Position numbers and translations under genes: made by a program. Below the pieces are notes generated by a model that saw nothing but the letters and a program-made list of their open reading frames with translations, was not told the origin of the DNA and searched no databases. DNA of 35,841 bases, taken from positions 1-35,841 of the forward strand of contig JADJOP010000012.1 of assembly GCA_016713735.1 (NCBI GenBank). Reading direction: 5' to 3'. Below, piece by piece: positions 1 to 8,745 of the stretch (position 1 is the stretch's first letter; every line of letters starts with the position of its first letter). The DNA comes from Bryobacterales bacterium (GTDB lineage Bacteria; Acidobacteriota; Terriglobia; Bryobacterales; Bryobacteraceae).

Positions 1-293
1 ATGAGCCTGGCAGAGGAATTACGCAGCAGGAAGAGCCGAGATCCTCCGTCGCGGCGCGGCATGGCGCGGGGAACCTGTCTGTCTTTGGGTCGGTGGCGCG
101 GGAGAGGAGCGTGACCGCTGGAGAGCGATGTCGATCGGTTGATCGATGCCGGTGGGGCCTACGAGCCCTTGGTTTCCGGGCGGGCTGGTGGCGGATTGGG
201 AAGCGGGATGTTGGGGCGGCGGGTGCAGGTGGTGACGAGGCGGTCGTTGAGTCCTTTGATTCGAGAGTCGGTGTTGAAGGACGCTTCGCCACT
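1..293 (+). pseudogene. MNT-type nucleotidyltransferase antitoxin (MntA-like), frameshifted
   Basis: The gene starts with ATG at base 1 (MSLAEELRSRK) and can be followed across all three frames. The pieces AEILR, HGAGNLSVFGSVAR (GS at bases 87-92), SDVDRLID (Asp-Val-Asp at 127-135) and LGRRVQVVT...LSPLIRESVLKDASPL match, in order, the minimal nucleotidyltransferase antitoxins of MntA/HepT pairs. The GS...DxD catalytic signature is readable but lies in different frames. In this family MntA neutralises HepT by transferring AMP to it. It sits directly upstream of a HepT-like gene, as expected. At least four small indels break it, so as written it gives no full protein. The exact 3' end is uncertain. 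Either true decay or poor sequence could explain the damage. Confidence 0.7.
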
Positions 294-621
294 GTGCAAT
301 CGGACCTCGCCTACGTCGAACACGTGCTGCACTGGCATCGGGCGAATCCATGAGGATGCGCGCGGCGGACGGGAAGCGGTGTTTGCCTCGCAGACCTTGC
401 AGGATGCGATTGTGCGCACCAGGTGATGTGGCGAGTCAACACAGCGGCTGCTGTCGGAGGTATGCAAGGCGCGGCACCCGGATGTGGGATTGAAGGAATC
501 GCTGGCCTGGTGCAACGTGCTGGTGCACGCCTATTTCGACGTTGACTTTGAGACGATCTGGACGATTGTGAGTCACGATCTCGGTGCACTCGAAGTGGCC
601 GCCGCACAGCTCAAGGCGTGA
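294..621 (+). pseudogene. HepT-like HEPN ribonuclease toxin (DUF86), frameshifted
   Basis: Reading from a GTG at 294 gives SDLAYVEHVLH, then in a second frame IGRIHEDARGGREAVFASQTLQDAIVR, then in a third RLLSEVCKARHPDVG...NVLVHAYFDVDFETIW...ALEVAAAQLKA, stopping at 621. This order is that of HepT/DUF86 HEPN toxins, about 110 residues long. The active site of the family is R-x4-H-x-Y. Here the last part reads C-NVLV-H-A-Y (codons around 511-534): His and Tyr are kept but the catalytic Arg position is Cys (TGC, one transition from CGC). The Tyr is the residue that MntA adenylylates in characterised pairs. Extra G residues near 330 and 433 and a loss of several bases near 420 break the frame. 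The toxin is probably inactive as written. Confidence 0.72.
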
Positions 622-708
622 TCTCACCGCCACGCCTCGAAGCGTAAACGAAATCGCCGGCAGGCCGTAGACTACTTCCAATTCAATAACGCATGCCACC
701 GTCCCCAT

Positions 709-1530
709 ATGCGACTTTCGCTTTGCTTGCTTCTTGCGGTTTCGATGTTTGGCCAGGCACCTCGGCCGGGGAGGCCGGGTCCCGAGGCTGGGGATGATGT
801 GCGGGGGTATACCGATACGCCTGTCATTCCGGGGCAGACGTGGAAGGTTCATGATGCGGCGCGCCGAGGCCGGTGAAGGTGGCTCCGGGCGGCCGCTGGT
901 GAGCCTGCCGGCGCCGGGGATGCGGAGATTTTGTTTGACGGCGGGAGCCTGGAGAAGTGGCAGATGAAGAGCCGGGCGGGGGAGTTTGCGCCGGCGAATT
1001 GGAAGGTGGAGAACGGGTACGTCGAGATCGTGTCGCCGCAAGGGATGCGGTGGAACATGATCACGAAAGGGAAGTATGGCGATTGCCAGTTGCACCTGGA
1101 GTGGATGATTCCGGCGGAGGTGAACGGCAGGGGGCAGGCGGGGGCAATAGCGGGGTGGAGTTGATGTCGCGGTATGAGGTGCAGGTGCTGAGTCGTATGA
1201 GAACGTGACATATGCCGACGGGCAGGCGGCGTCGATTTACGGGCAGTATCCGCCGCTGGTGAATGTGTCGCCGAAGAAGGGCGAGTGGAACTCGTATGAC
1301 ATTTTCTTTGAGGCGCCGAAGTTTGAGGGCGAGAAGCTGGTGAAGCCGGCGGTGGTGACGGTGGTGCACAACGGGGTGCTGGTGCAGCATCACAGAGAGA
1401 TCCTGGGGCCGGCGGCGCATAGGCGGACCGGGGTGTACAAGGCGCATGGGGAGGAGCCGTTGAGCTTGCAGGACCACGGGCATCCGGTGCGGTACCGGAA
1501 CATCTGGATCCGGCGGGTGAAGGGGAGTAG
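709..1530 (+). CDS. DUF1080 (3-keto-disaccharide hydrolase/LamG-like) secreted protein, frameshifted
   Basis: ATG at 709 opens a signal peptide (MRLSLCLLLAVSMFGQ). The mature part reads, across frames, AEILFDGGSLEKWQMK, ENGYVEIVSPQG, GDCQLHLEWMIP, NSGVELMSRYEVQVL, SIYGQYPPLVNVSPKKGEWNSYDI and PVRYRNIWIRRVKG. These are hallmarks of DUF1080 proteins, a concanavalin-like fold assigned to sugar-glycoside binding or hydrolysis outside the cytoplasm. About 270 residues is normal for the family. Frameshifts lie near 865-890, 1135 and 1195. The stop at 1528-1530 is only in frame if the GGGG at 1522-1525 is really GGGGG; otherwise translation runs on into the next gene. No glycan locus surrounds it apart from UDP-glucose dehydrogenase, so its substrate cannot be inferred. 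Confidence 0.8.
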
Positions 1531-1594
1531 CGGGGGAGAAGGACGCGTCCACTCTATTGAGCTTCGCGGGGGTTGCCGAAGGATACCAGAGAGT

Positions 1595-2943
1595 ATGCGT
1601 ATCGCCATCATTGGGACCGGTTATGTGGGGTTGACCACGGGGGCTTGTCTGGCCGCGATCGGGCACGAAGTGACGTGCCTGGACAACAACCCGGCAAAGA
1701 TCGAGACGCTGCGGCAGGGCAAAGTACCGATTTTCGAGCCGTTTATTGAGGAGATTCTGGAGGAGGCCAGGGAGCGGATTCACTTCACGCAGTCGTATGC
1801 GGAGGCGATTCCGGAGGCCGATGTGGTGTTCATCGCGGTGGGCACGCCTTCGTCGCCGGACGGATCGCCGGATTTGCGGTATTTGCGCGAGGCGGCGGCG
1901 GCGATTGGGGAGCATTTAGGCGAGGGGTTCACAGTGGTGGTGAACAAGTCGACGGTGCCGATTGGGAGCGGGAACTGGGTGGAGTCGCTGATCCGGGAGT
2001 CGCGCGGGGGGCGGAACGGGAAGATCGAGTATGCGGTGGCGTCGAATCCGGAGTTCCTGCGGGAAGGCAGCGCGCTGCATGACAGCTTGTACCCGGACCG
2101 GATTGTGGTGGGGGCGGATTCGCCTCGGGCGGTCGATGTGATGACGAACCTGTACCGGCCGATTCTGGAGCAGAGTTTCACGGCGCCGAGCTATTTGCGG
2201 CGGCCGGAGGGGATGGCGGCGGCGCCGCTGGTGACGACGGACCTGGCATCGGCGGAGCTGATCAAGTATGCGGCGAATGCGTTTTTGGCGCTGAAGATCA
2301 GCTACATCAACGAGATTGGGCGGCTGGCGGAAAAGGTAGGGGCGGATGTGACGCTGGTGGCCAAGGGGATGGGGTTGGATGCGCGCATCGGGACGCGGTT
2401 TTTGCAGGCCGGGCTAGGATGGGGCGGGTCGTGTTTTGCCAAGGACACGGCGGCGCTGGTGGCGACGGCGGCCGATTACGGGCTGGGGATGCCGATTGTG
2501 TCGGCGGCGCGGACGGTGAACCAGCAGCAGCGGGAGCGGGTGGTGGAGAAGCTGCTGGGGAGTTGAAGATCATCAAGGGCAAGACGGTGGGGCTGTTGGG
2601 GCTGGCGTTCAAGCCGAACACGGACGACCTGCGCGACGCGCCTTCGCTGGACATTGCGCGGGCGCTGGTGGCGCGTGGGGTGTCGGTGGCGGCGTTCGAT
2701 CCGGTGGCGATGGAGCGGGCCAAGAGCGAGTGGGCCGGTGTCAGCGTCAAGTATTGCCAGACGGCCGAGCAGGTGGCCGAAGGGGCCGATGCGGTGGTGC
2801 TGGTGACCGAGTGGGCGGCGTTTCAGGATTTGGATTGGGAGGCGATGGCGAAGTCGGCACGGTCACCGTTTGTGCTGGACGGGCGGCTGTTCTTGGATGC
2901 GGCGCGGCTGGCGAAGGCGGGCTGGCGGTGCGCGCGGATCTGA
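1595..2943 (+). CDS. ugd: UDP-glucose 6-dehydrogenase
   Basis: Oxidises UDP-glucose to UDP-glucuronate with two NAD+, supplying precursors for polysaccharides or lipopolysaccharide in the cytoplasm. The start MRIAIIGTGYVGLTTG carries the GxGxxG NAD-binding fold. Further signatures are IAVGTPSSPDGSPDLRYL, NPEFLREGSA, the central helix SAELIKYAANAFLALKISYINE, and the catalytic Cys280 in WGGSCFAKD (codon 2432-2434). The C-terminal UDP-binding domain (GLAFKPNTDDLRDAPS) follows in a shifted frame. The first frame stops at 2566, and restoring one G to the GGGG at 2557-2560 rejoins the two parts into about 449 residues, the usual length. The reading frame is open upstream into DUF1080, but the ATG at 1595 is the clear family start. 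Confidence 0.93.
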
Positions 2944-2982
2944 CGGCGGGGAGCGGGCGCGGGGGACGAAAGGAGCGGCGGA

Positions 2983-3876
2983 TTACCCTTGGCGGGTGAC
3001 GATGCCGATGCCGGCGGTGACCATAATGCCGCTGACGATGATGCGGGGCGTGACGGCTTCGCCGAAAACGAGGGCCGCGACGAGGACACCGAAGAACGGG
3101 ACGGTGAAGGCGAACATGGAGAGGGTTCCGGCGCTGTGGCGGCGGAGCAGTTCGGTCCAGACGACGAAGCAGAAGCCGGCGACGATGATGCCCTGGTAGG
3201 CGAGGGCGGAGACGGAGACGAAGTTGGCCGGGCCGAGGCGCATGGGTTCGAGCAGGGCGGCGGCGGCGAGGAAGAGCGGGGTGGAGAGGATGCACTGCCA
3301 GGTGATGGCGCGGACGGGGTGGATGCCTTGGACGAGGTGGCGGGTGTAGACGCTGCGCAGGCCGAGGAGGGCGGCGGGGGCGACGAGCATGGCGTTGCCG
3401 AGGAGGGAGATGCGCGCGAGCGCGATGGAGGGGGTGCCGAGCACGAGGACGCAGATGCCGGCAAAGGCGAGGGCGAGGCCGGCGAGGCGCATCCAGCCAA
3501 GGCGCTGCTCATGGGCGGCGAAGTGGCCGAAGAGGTTGGCGAAGATGGGGTGGGCGTTGATCAGAACGACGGCGTAGGCGGGCGAGGTGAGGTCGGCGCC
3601 GGCGTTGAGCAGGGAGATCTGGACGGCAAACAGGAGGCCGAGTTGCACCAGGCGGCGGTGTTCGGAGACGCCGGGGTGGAGGGGGATGCGGCGCCACCAG
3701 GCCCAGGCAAGCAGGGCGGCGATGCCGAAGAGCATGCGCCAAAAGGCGTTCCAGAAGGGCGGAAAGACGACGAGCCCGAGCTTGAGCGCAGCCACGTTGC
3801 CGGCCCAGAAGAAGGACACGAGCAGGGCGAGGAGGGCGCTGCGGAGTCCTATGGGTTCGTTGATGGTGGCGGACAC
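2983..3876 (-). CDS. EamA/DMT-family transporter
   Basis: An intact protein of 297 residues starting with GTG. It has about ten hydrophobic segments in two similar halves (LLALLVSFFWAGNVAALKLG near the N-terminus, VSALAYQGIIVAGFCFVVWTEL and MFAFTVPFFGVLVAALVFGE in the second half). This is the EamA/RhaT drug/metabolite transporter plan, inner-membrane carriers that export amino acids, nucleosides or other small metabolites. The conserved helix pair and 'FGEAVTPRIIVSGIMVTAGI' ending are typical of the second EamA domain. The substrate cannot be read from sequence. It is convergent with ugd (39-base gap) and is the last gene of a minus-strand run of three. This gene has no frameshift, unlike most neighbours. 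Confidence 0.88.
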   Translation of the reverse strand: MSATINEPIGLRSALLALLVSFFWAGNVAALKLGLVVFPPFWNAFWRMLFGIAALLAWAWWRRIPLHPGVSEHRRLVQLGLLFAVQISLLNAGADLTSPAYAVVLINAHPIFANLFGHFAAHEQRLGWMRLAGLALAFAGICVLVLGTPSIALARISLLGNAMLVAPAALLGLRSVYTRHLVQGIHPVRAITWQCILSTPLFLAAAALLEPMRLGPANFVSVSALAYQGIIVAGFCFVVWTELLRRHSAGTLSMFAFTVPFFGVLVAALVFGEAVTPRIIVSGIMVTAGIGIVTRQG

Positions 3877-3936
3877 GAGGTATTCATCATGCCACGCGGT
3901 GGGGAGGGGGCAGGCGTAGCGGCGGCGCGGTTGTGT

Positions 3937-4750
3937 TTACTGGCCGGGGCGGCGGGTGAGGCGGATGTCCCAACCGTCGAGGGCATTGAGTGCGCCGGAG
4001 GCTGAGACGCGCGGGGGCGGCCTGGGCGAGAAGCTGGGCGCTGAAGCGGGCCACGGCCTGGGGATCATAGGTGGTGGTGGCGGTGAGCGAGGCGGAGTGG
4101 GCGTCGAGGGAGTCGAGGGTGAGGCGGAAGCGGGCGGGGATGGCGCCGCCGCCGAAGGGGGAGGGCTGTTGGAGGTCGGCGGTGAAGGGCTGTTCCTTGT
4201 TGACCGTGGCGCCGTTGAGGGCGAAGTAGGTTTGGGCGTCGCGGGTGGCCGAGGCGAGCAGGACAGGGGGCGACATGAGGCGGCGGACGAGGGAATCGAC
4301 TTGCTGGCGCTGCTGAGCGTCGGGGATCTGACGGCCGAGGGCGGCGAGCAGGGACTCCATGACGTTTTGCAGTTTGGCCGTGACTTCGGCTTCGTTGCGG
4401 AGGCGGGCGAACTGGCCGGCGGGGTTGAGTTCGAGTTGGAGGACGAAGTCCTTGACGGCGTTGGAGGCAGCTGCGGCGATGGGGTTTTTGATGATCTCGG
4501 GGTTGTCGAACTCGGTGGCGCCCTGCTTCCATTCGAGGAGGAAGCCCTTGGGGTTGGATTCGAGGACGCGGACGTGGATGGGGGTGCGGCTGCGGCCGTT
4601 CATCTGGGGGCGGCGGGAGTCTTCGCGGAGGCGGATGATCTCGAGTTCGAAGGTGTCGTCGACCTGGAGGGTGGGGCGGAGGGTGAGGTCTTGCGAGAAG
4701 GCAAGGCAGACGGGCAGCAGAAAGAGAAACGGCCGGAGGGTCACGCCCAA
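3937..4750 (-). CDS. exported protein of unknown function
   Basis: The start is a TTG (4750) or the GTG two codons later (4744), followed by a signal peptide TLRPFLFLLPVCLAFSQ. The mature protein (about 250 residues) is soluble and rich in polar residues: DTFELEIIRLREDSRRPQ, NPKGFLLEWKQG, and VKDFVLQLELNPAGQFARL. The last pattern recalls exported Bacteroidota/Acidobacteriota proteins with a beta-rich lipoprotein-like fold, but I do not recognise a named family. Near 4006 the frame shifts, and the second frame gives a natural end, RVSASGALNALDGWDIRLTRRPGQ split over the shift, with stop at 3937. Without the shift, translation runs on in a proline/arginine-rich nonsense tail to 3887. It lies between the EamA transporter and the copper/heme protein. 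Confidence 0.65.
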
Positions 4751-4812
4751 TTTAGCAGCGGGGTTGCGCTGGCTTGGGGCGGGGCTCCGGCCGTGTGGGT
4801 GTGGTGATGCGG

Positions 4813-6104
4813 CTATTCAGCGCCAGCGCCGGTAGCAGGCGACTTTTTCGGGGCGCGGAGGAGGTCGATGGGGTTCATGTTCACGTCGATGGCGACGTCG
4901 AAGAAGCCGAACATCATCTCTTCCCAGCTTTGATCGCCGTAGCGGACGGCTTGGGTGGGGTCGGGATTGGCCTTGTTGTTGGGCGAGTTGTCGAAGTAGC
5001 CGGTGGCTTCGATCCTGGTGCCGGCGGGCAGGATTTTGCCCTGGGGCAACTGGTACCAGAGCTGCCAGTTGAAGTCGTAGCTGGGCACCCAGAGGAGCTT
5101 CTCGCGTTCGCCGGTGGGGTAGACGGCGCTGATCTCCATGGCCTTGCCGCGGAGGTGCATGTGGGGGAGAAGGCTGATCAGTTCGCTTGGCTTGTGGAGG
5201 GTGATGGCGCCGTCGACGCGGTGGTTGGGGGCGCCGGGGGGGATGACGAACTTGTTGTCGCTGGCGGTGAGGGTGAGGACGCGCTGCTTCACAGGCTCGG
5301 TGGAGAAGACGAGGCCGACGCGGCTGCGGTCAGCGGTGGCTGTGCCGTTGGCGGTGAAGTGCATCTGGAAGACGAGTTCGGCGCCGGCCTTGATGAGTTT
5401 GGCCTGGCCGGGGCGGAGCACTTCAGGCGGTGAGCCGGGGGCGTAGCCGGTGAGGAATTCGCCCATGCCCATGTCACCGCCCTTTTTGGGGATGAAGGGC
5501 TTGCCGACGGGGTATTCGCGGAACCACTTATTGCCGGGCTGGCGGACGAAGGCGATGATGTGGTGGACCTGGGCGCGCTGGTCGGGGCGGGCTTCGGCCA
5601 TCTGGACCCATTTGTCTTCGGTGAGCCCGGTGGGGACGATGACGTAGGTGTATTCGATGGTGCCGCCGGCCGGGACTGGGATGGCTTCGGGGATCTCGAC
5701 GATGAGGTCGGGCTTGCCGATGGACCAGCCTTCGGCGAAGGTGAGCGGGGCGGGGGCGTCCTTGGGGTCGCCGGCAGGGGCGCCGAGTCGACCCAGGAGA
5801 TGAGGGTCGTCACGTCGGCCTCGCTCATGGAGCGGTCGTTGGTGAACTTGGCGGCGTGGGGGTCAGCGAACCAGGGCGGCATGGACTTGCGCAGGACGGC
5901 TTGCTTCATGGCCTTGGCCCAGGGACGCGTGCCTTCGTAGGTGAGGAAGGCCATGGGGGCGGGTTCGCCGGGGCGGTGGCAGCCCTGGCAGTTCTTTTGG
6001 ATGACGGGGAGGGCGTCTTTGTAATAGGTGATTGGCGGAGTGGCGGCCGGGACGGCGAAGGCGGCAGACAGGTAGAGGGATATGAGGCCCAGGGTGCGGA
6101 TCAT
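4813..6104 (-). CDS. cytochrome c domain plus copper type II monooxygenase-like protein
   Basis: ATG at 6104 follows a GGAGG-like site (AGAAGGAGC) and opens a signal peptide MIRTLGLISLYLSAAFA. Next comes a c-type heme site, KNCQGCHRPGEPAPM (near 5976-5995), in an exported cytochrome domain with SMPPWFADP and ISWVDSGAP. After a frameshift near 5785 the second half reads AQVHHIIAFVRQPG, VFQMHFTANG, LISLLPHMHLRGKAMEI and FDNSPNNKANPDPTQ. These His motifs match the C-terminal domain of ascorbate-dependent copper type II monooxygenases (the PHM/DBM fold), where they bind copper. Such heme-copper fusions are common in Acidobacteriota with no proven substrate. Total length is about 430 residues, located in the periplasm. 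The role is probably an oxygenase or other redox function; this is inference. Confidence 0.82.
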
Positions 6105-6239
6105 CGATGCTCCTTCTTCCAATATACGCGGGAAAGTAGAGATTCAGTTTTGAAGATTCGGTGAAAAGGGAGCAGGGAGCGTGGGGGCGGTGTGAGAGCG
6201 CGGGGGATGTTTCAGGATGGGACGGGGAGGGGGAGGGGG

Positions 6240-6256
6240 TGTTCCGTGGTGGAACA
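6240..6256. promoter_or_regulatory. inverted repeat, possible activator site
   Basis: TGTTCC-GTGGT-GGAACA is a perfect 6-base inverted repeat with a 5-base centre. It lies about 240 bases upstream of the sigma-54-like promoter, a distance at which enhancer-binding activators often sit. That function is inferred from position only; a weak transcript hairpin is the alternative. Confidence 0.35.
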
Positions 6257-6478
6257 GGGAGGTGACAGGAAGATGGCGCGTGGCAGAGAGTGGACGGTGG
6301 GGCGTTGGGCGGGGGATACCTGAGGAGAGGGGCTAAGGCGAGGAGCGTAGGCTAGGTTCGAAGAAAGATTCAACAATTTGCTCCAAAGTCCGAAGAGGGA
6401 GGTAGGACGAGGAGCACGTCCGGTCCGCGGGATTGGAGACGGCAGTGGGCGAGGCAAGCGCGGGCAAGGCAAGGTTGA

Positions 6479-6494
6479 TGGCCCCTGGATTGCT
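6479..6494 (+). promoter_or_regulatory. sigma-54-like promoter for flagellar cluster
   Basis: TGGCCCCTGGATTGCT matches the RpoN consensus TGGCACGNNNNTTGCW at all positions but two. The -24 GG (6480-6481) and -12 GC (6492-6493) have the exact spacing required. Transcription would start near 6505, about 80 bases before flgM. Many flagellar hook and basal-body operons in other bacteria depend on sigma-54. Confidence 0.5.
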
Positions 6495-6582
6495 GGAAAG
6501 GCAGCGGGGCCGGAGCACGGCAGCAGCTTGCGAGGAAGCGCGGCTGAAGGTGAGATGAGAGCTGCCATCGGAAAGGACTGCA

Positions 6583-6919
6583 ATGAAGATTGATTCACCA
6601 AACCCGAATGTGGGGCAACTGAGTGGGTCCCTCGCCGCAGGACCGCGTGGAGTTGAGCAAGGCGGGTCAGGGGCAGCAGGCTGGGGGTGTGTCAGGAGTG
6701 GAGGGGGGCGGGGAGAAGTCGAAGGCAGCGGCGGCGGGGGCGTCGACGGATTCGGCGCAGTTATCGGGTCTGAGCCAGCTGTTGCGGACGCAGACTGAGG
6801 ACACGCCGGAGAGGGCGGCGCATTTGGCGCGGCTGGAGCAGCAGGTGAATGCCGGTGAGTACAACCCGAAGCCGGCCGACATTGCGCGCTCGCTGGTGGA
6901 CGATCTGCTGATGCCGTGA
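6583..6919 (+). CDS. flgM: anti-sigma-28 factor FlgM
   Basis: ATG at 6583 follows GAAAGGA and begins MKIDSPNPNVGQLSGS, close to the usual FlgM opening. A frameshift between about 6615 and 6630 moves the rest to the frame reading PSPQDRVELSKAGQ and then TDSAQLSGLSQLLRTQ, PERAAHLARLEQQVNAGEY and KPADIARSLVDDLL. This C-terminal half, with 'V..G.Y......A..l...l', is the sigma-28 binding region of FlgM. FlgM holds the flagellar sigma factor FliA inactive until the hook is complete and it is exported. About 110 residues in total, normal for the family. It heads the cluster flgM-flgN-flgK-flgL. Confidence 0.85.
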
Positions 6920-6948
6920 GAGAGCTGATGCCGTAAGAGGATGGTGAG

Positions 6949-7268
6949 ATGGAGCAGGGGCGGAGCTTTGTAGCGATTTTGGAGGAGGCGGCCGGGGCGG
7001 CGGTTCCGGGGACGGCAGTTGCGATGGAGCAGGTGCGGGCGCGGCTGGAGGAGATCCGGGCGGGCTGGCCGGGGGAGGCCGGGAGCGCGGAGAGGGAGGA
7101 GTTACTGCGGATGAAGCGCGGATTGAGCCAGGTGCAGCGGCTGGTGGAGCATGCGGCGCGAGGCGGAGGCTGGGCATGCTGCGGCAGTTGACGGCGCAGG
7201 AGATGGGCCACACGGCGAGCGGGGAGTTGGCCAGTCCGGCGGCGACCTCGTGGGAGTGTGTCGGCTAA
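6949..7268 (+). CDS. flgN: FlgN-like flagellar export chaperone
   Basis: A short protein of about 106 residues between flgM and flgK, the standard position of FlgN, the chaperone for hook-filament junction proteins FlgK and FlgL. It reads FVAILEEAAGAAVPGTAVAM, EQVRARLEEIRAGW, EREELLRMKRGLSQVQRLVEHAAR, then in a shifted frame RLGMLRQLTAQEMGHTASGE to a stop at 7268. It is mostly alpha-helical with heptad-like spacing, as expected for FlgN, but sequence similarity is weak and the call rests largely on context. The frameshift is near 7160; without it the protein would end at 7191. Confidence 0.6.
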
Positions 7269-7341
7269 CGCCCGGCAAAGAGCGGAAGACGAAGGACGGA
7301 AGGCAGAGACCGGACGGTAGAGAAAGGCACGGCGGGACGGG

Positions 7342-8703
7342 ATGGGAAACCTATTCGCTACGATGGGCAGCACGGCGCGGTCGCTGAAGGCGTTTGAGTC
7401 AGCGCTGGGGGTGGCGAGCAACAACATCACGAACGCGCAGACGCCGGGATTTGCGCGGCAGAGCCTGACGCTGATCGCGCAGCGGATGGTGCCGGAAATG
7501 GGGCTGCCGGGCGGGGTGTCGGCGGGGGATTTGTTGAGTTCGCGGAAGGCGTACCTGGAGCAGGGCGTACGGTTGCAGTTGGGGCGTGAGGGGTACCACA
7601 CGCAGCAGACATTCAACCTGGAGCAGGCCGAGCCGATTTTCGATATTGCCGCTTCCTCAGGGGTGGCGGGGGCATTGGACGGGCTGCAGCAGGCGTTTTC
7701 CCAGCTTTCGGTGACACCGAACGATCTGCCGGCGCGGCAGGGAGTGTTGCGGCGGGCTCAGGATGTGGCCCACGCGTTCAATTTCACGGCCTCGGCGCTG
7801 GCCAATGCGGCGACGAACACGAACACGGAACTGACGCAGTCAGTGAACACGATCAACCGCATTGGGCAGGTGTTGCGGAACCTGAACGTGGAGTTCCGCT
7901 CGGATGCGCGCAAGCTGACCGACCCGGGGTTGGATGCGCAGGTGTACTCGTCACTGGAGGAGCTGGCTGAGATTGTCGATTTCAACGTGCTGCGGGGCGA
8001 TGACGGCACCTTCACGGTGTTGATCGGGGGCCAGACGCCGCTGGTGATGGGGGAGAACCTGTATGAGTTGTCGGCGGACCTGTCGACGGGATCGCCGGCG
8101 ATTCTGGACAGTTCGGGCAAAGACATCACGGGGCAGATTGGCGGCGGGAAGCTTCGGGCGCTGGTGGAGTTTCGCAACGAGGTGTTGGAGGGCTTGCAGA
8201 CGGACCTGGATTTTCTAGCAGGGCAGGTGGCCGACGGCATCAACATACAGCTACAGGCGGGCGTGGACCTGAACGGTCAACCGCCGTTCCGGGATCTGTT
8301 TACCTACGACCCGACGCGCGGTGAGGCGATCACGCTGAGCGTGACTGATATCGCTCCGGAGGAGCTGGCGGCGGCGCTGCCGGAGGCTCCGGGCGGCAAC
8401 GGCAATACGCTGAACCTGGCCGGGCTGTTCAATTCGCGGGCGGTGAACAATTTCACCTTCACGCAGTATTTCGGCGAGATTGCCGGGCGCGTGGGCAAGC
8501 TGCTGGACGTAGCGCGTCAGGATGCGCAGGCGCAGACGCAGATGGTGGCGCAGTCCAAGGCGTTGCGGGCCGAGGCGAGCGGCGTTTCGCTGGACGAGGA
8601 GGCGGCCAACCTGATTGTCTTCCAGCGGGCGTATGAAGCGGCGGCGCAGTTGATCCGCACGTTGGATGAGATGACCGAGACGCTGATCAACATCAAGAGG
8701 TAA
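7342..8703 (+). CDS. flgK: flagellar hook-associated protein 1 FlgK
   Basis: An unbroken gene of 453 residues. The N-terminus has the rod/hook signature (MGNLFATMGSTARSLKAFES, then SNNITNAQTPGFARQ), and the C-terminus has VSLDEEAANLIVFQRAYEAA and LIRTLDEMTETLINIKR, which pair as the D0 coiled coil of axial flagellar proteins. FlgK forms the first junction between hook and filament and is exported by the flagellar type III system. The length is short compared with enterobacterial FlgK (about 550), so the variable outer domain is reduced. ATG at 7342 lies 73 bases after flgN. Confidence 0.95.
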   Translation: MGNLFATMGSTARSLKAFESALGVASNNITNAQTPGFARQSLTLIAQRMVPEMGLPGGVSAGDLLSSRKAYLEQGVRLQLGREGYHTQQTFNLEQAEPIFDIAASSGVAGALDGLQQAFSQLSVTPNDLPARQGVLRRAQDVAHAFNFTASALANAATNTNTELTQSVNTINRIGQVLRNLNVEFRSDARKLTDPGLDAQVYSSLEELAEIVDFNVLRGDDGTFTVLIGGQTPLVMGENLYELSADLSTGSPAILDSSGKDITGQIGGGKLRALVEFRNEVLEGLQTDLDFLAGQVADGINIQLQAGVDLNGQPPFRDLFTYDPTRGEAITLSVTDIAPEELAAALPEAPGGNGNTLNLAGLFNSRAVNNFTFTQYFGEIAGRVGKLLDVARQDAQAQTQMVAQSKALRAEASGVSLDEEAANLIVFQRAYEAAAQLIRTLDEMTETLINIKR

Positions 8704-8745
8704 GGCCGGAGCGCGCGGTGAGGCCGGTGGAGGAGAGGAAACGAG

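Larger units (their letters stand above)
6105..6582. other. intergenic region between divergent monooxygenase and flagellar genes
   Basis: No credible gene is seen in these 478 bases. Open frames here on both strands have a low-complexity Pro/Ser or Gly/Arg composition and no ribosome site. The region is purine-rich on the plus strand and holds a perfect inverted repeat at 6240-6256 and a sigma-54-like promoter at 6479-6494, both described separately. Confidence 0.6.

Noticed and set aside
1205..2566. A DUF1080-UDP-glucose dehydrogenase fusion protein
   Set aside because: The open frame joins them only because a G is missing before the DUF1080 stop (AAGGGGAGTAG); the dehydrogenase has its own ATG at 1595 with a family-typical start.
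2989..4005. Long Glu/Gly-rich plus-strand open frame (338 codons)
   Set aside because: It is the antisense shadow of the EamA transporter and the next gene; composition is biased and no domain is present.
6333..7616. 427-codon minus-strand frame across the flagellar genes
   Set aside because: Antisense to flgM, flgN and flgK; Ser/Pro/Arg-rich, which is typical of high-GC shadows.
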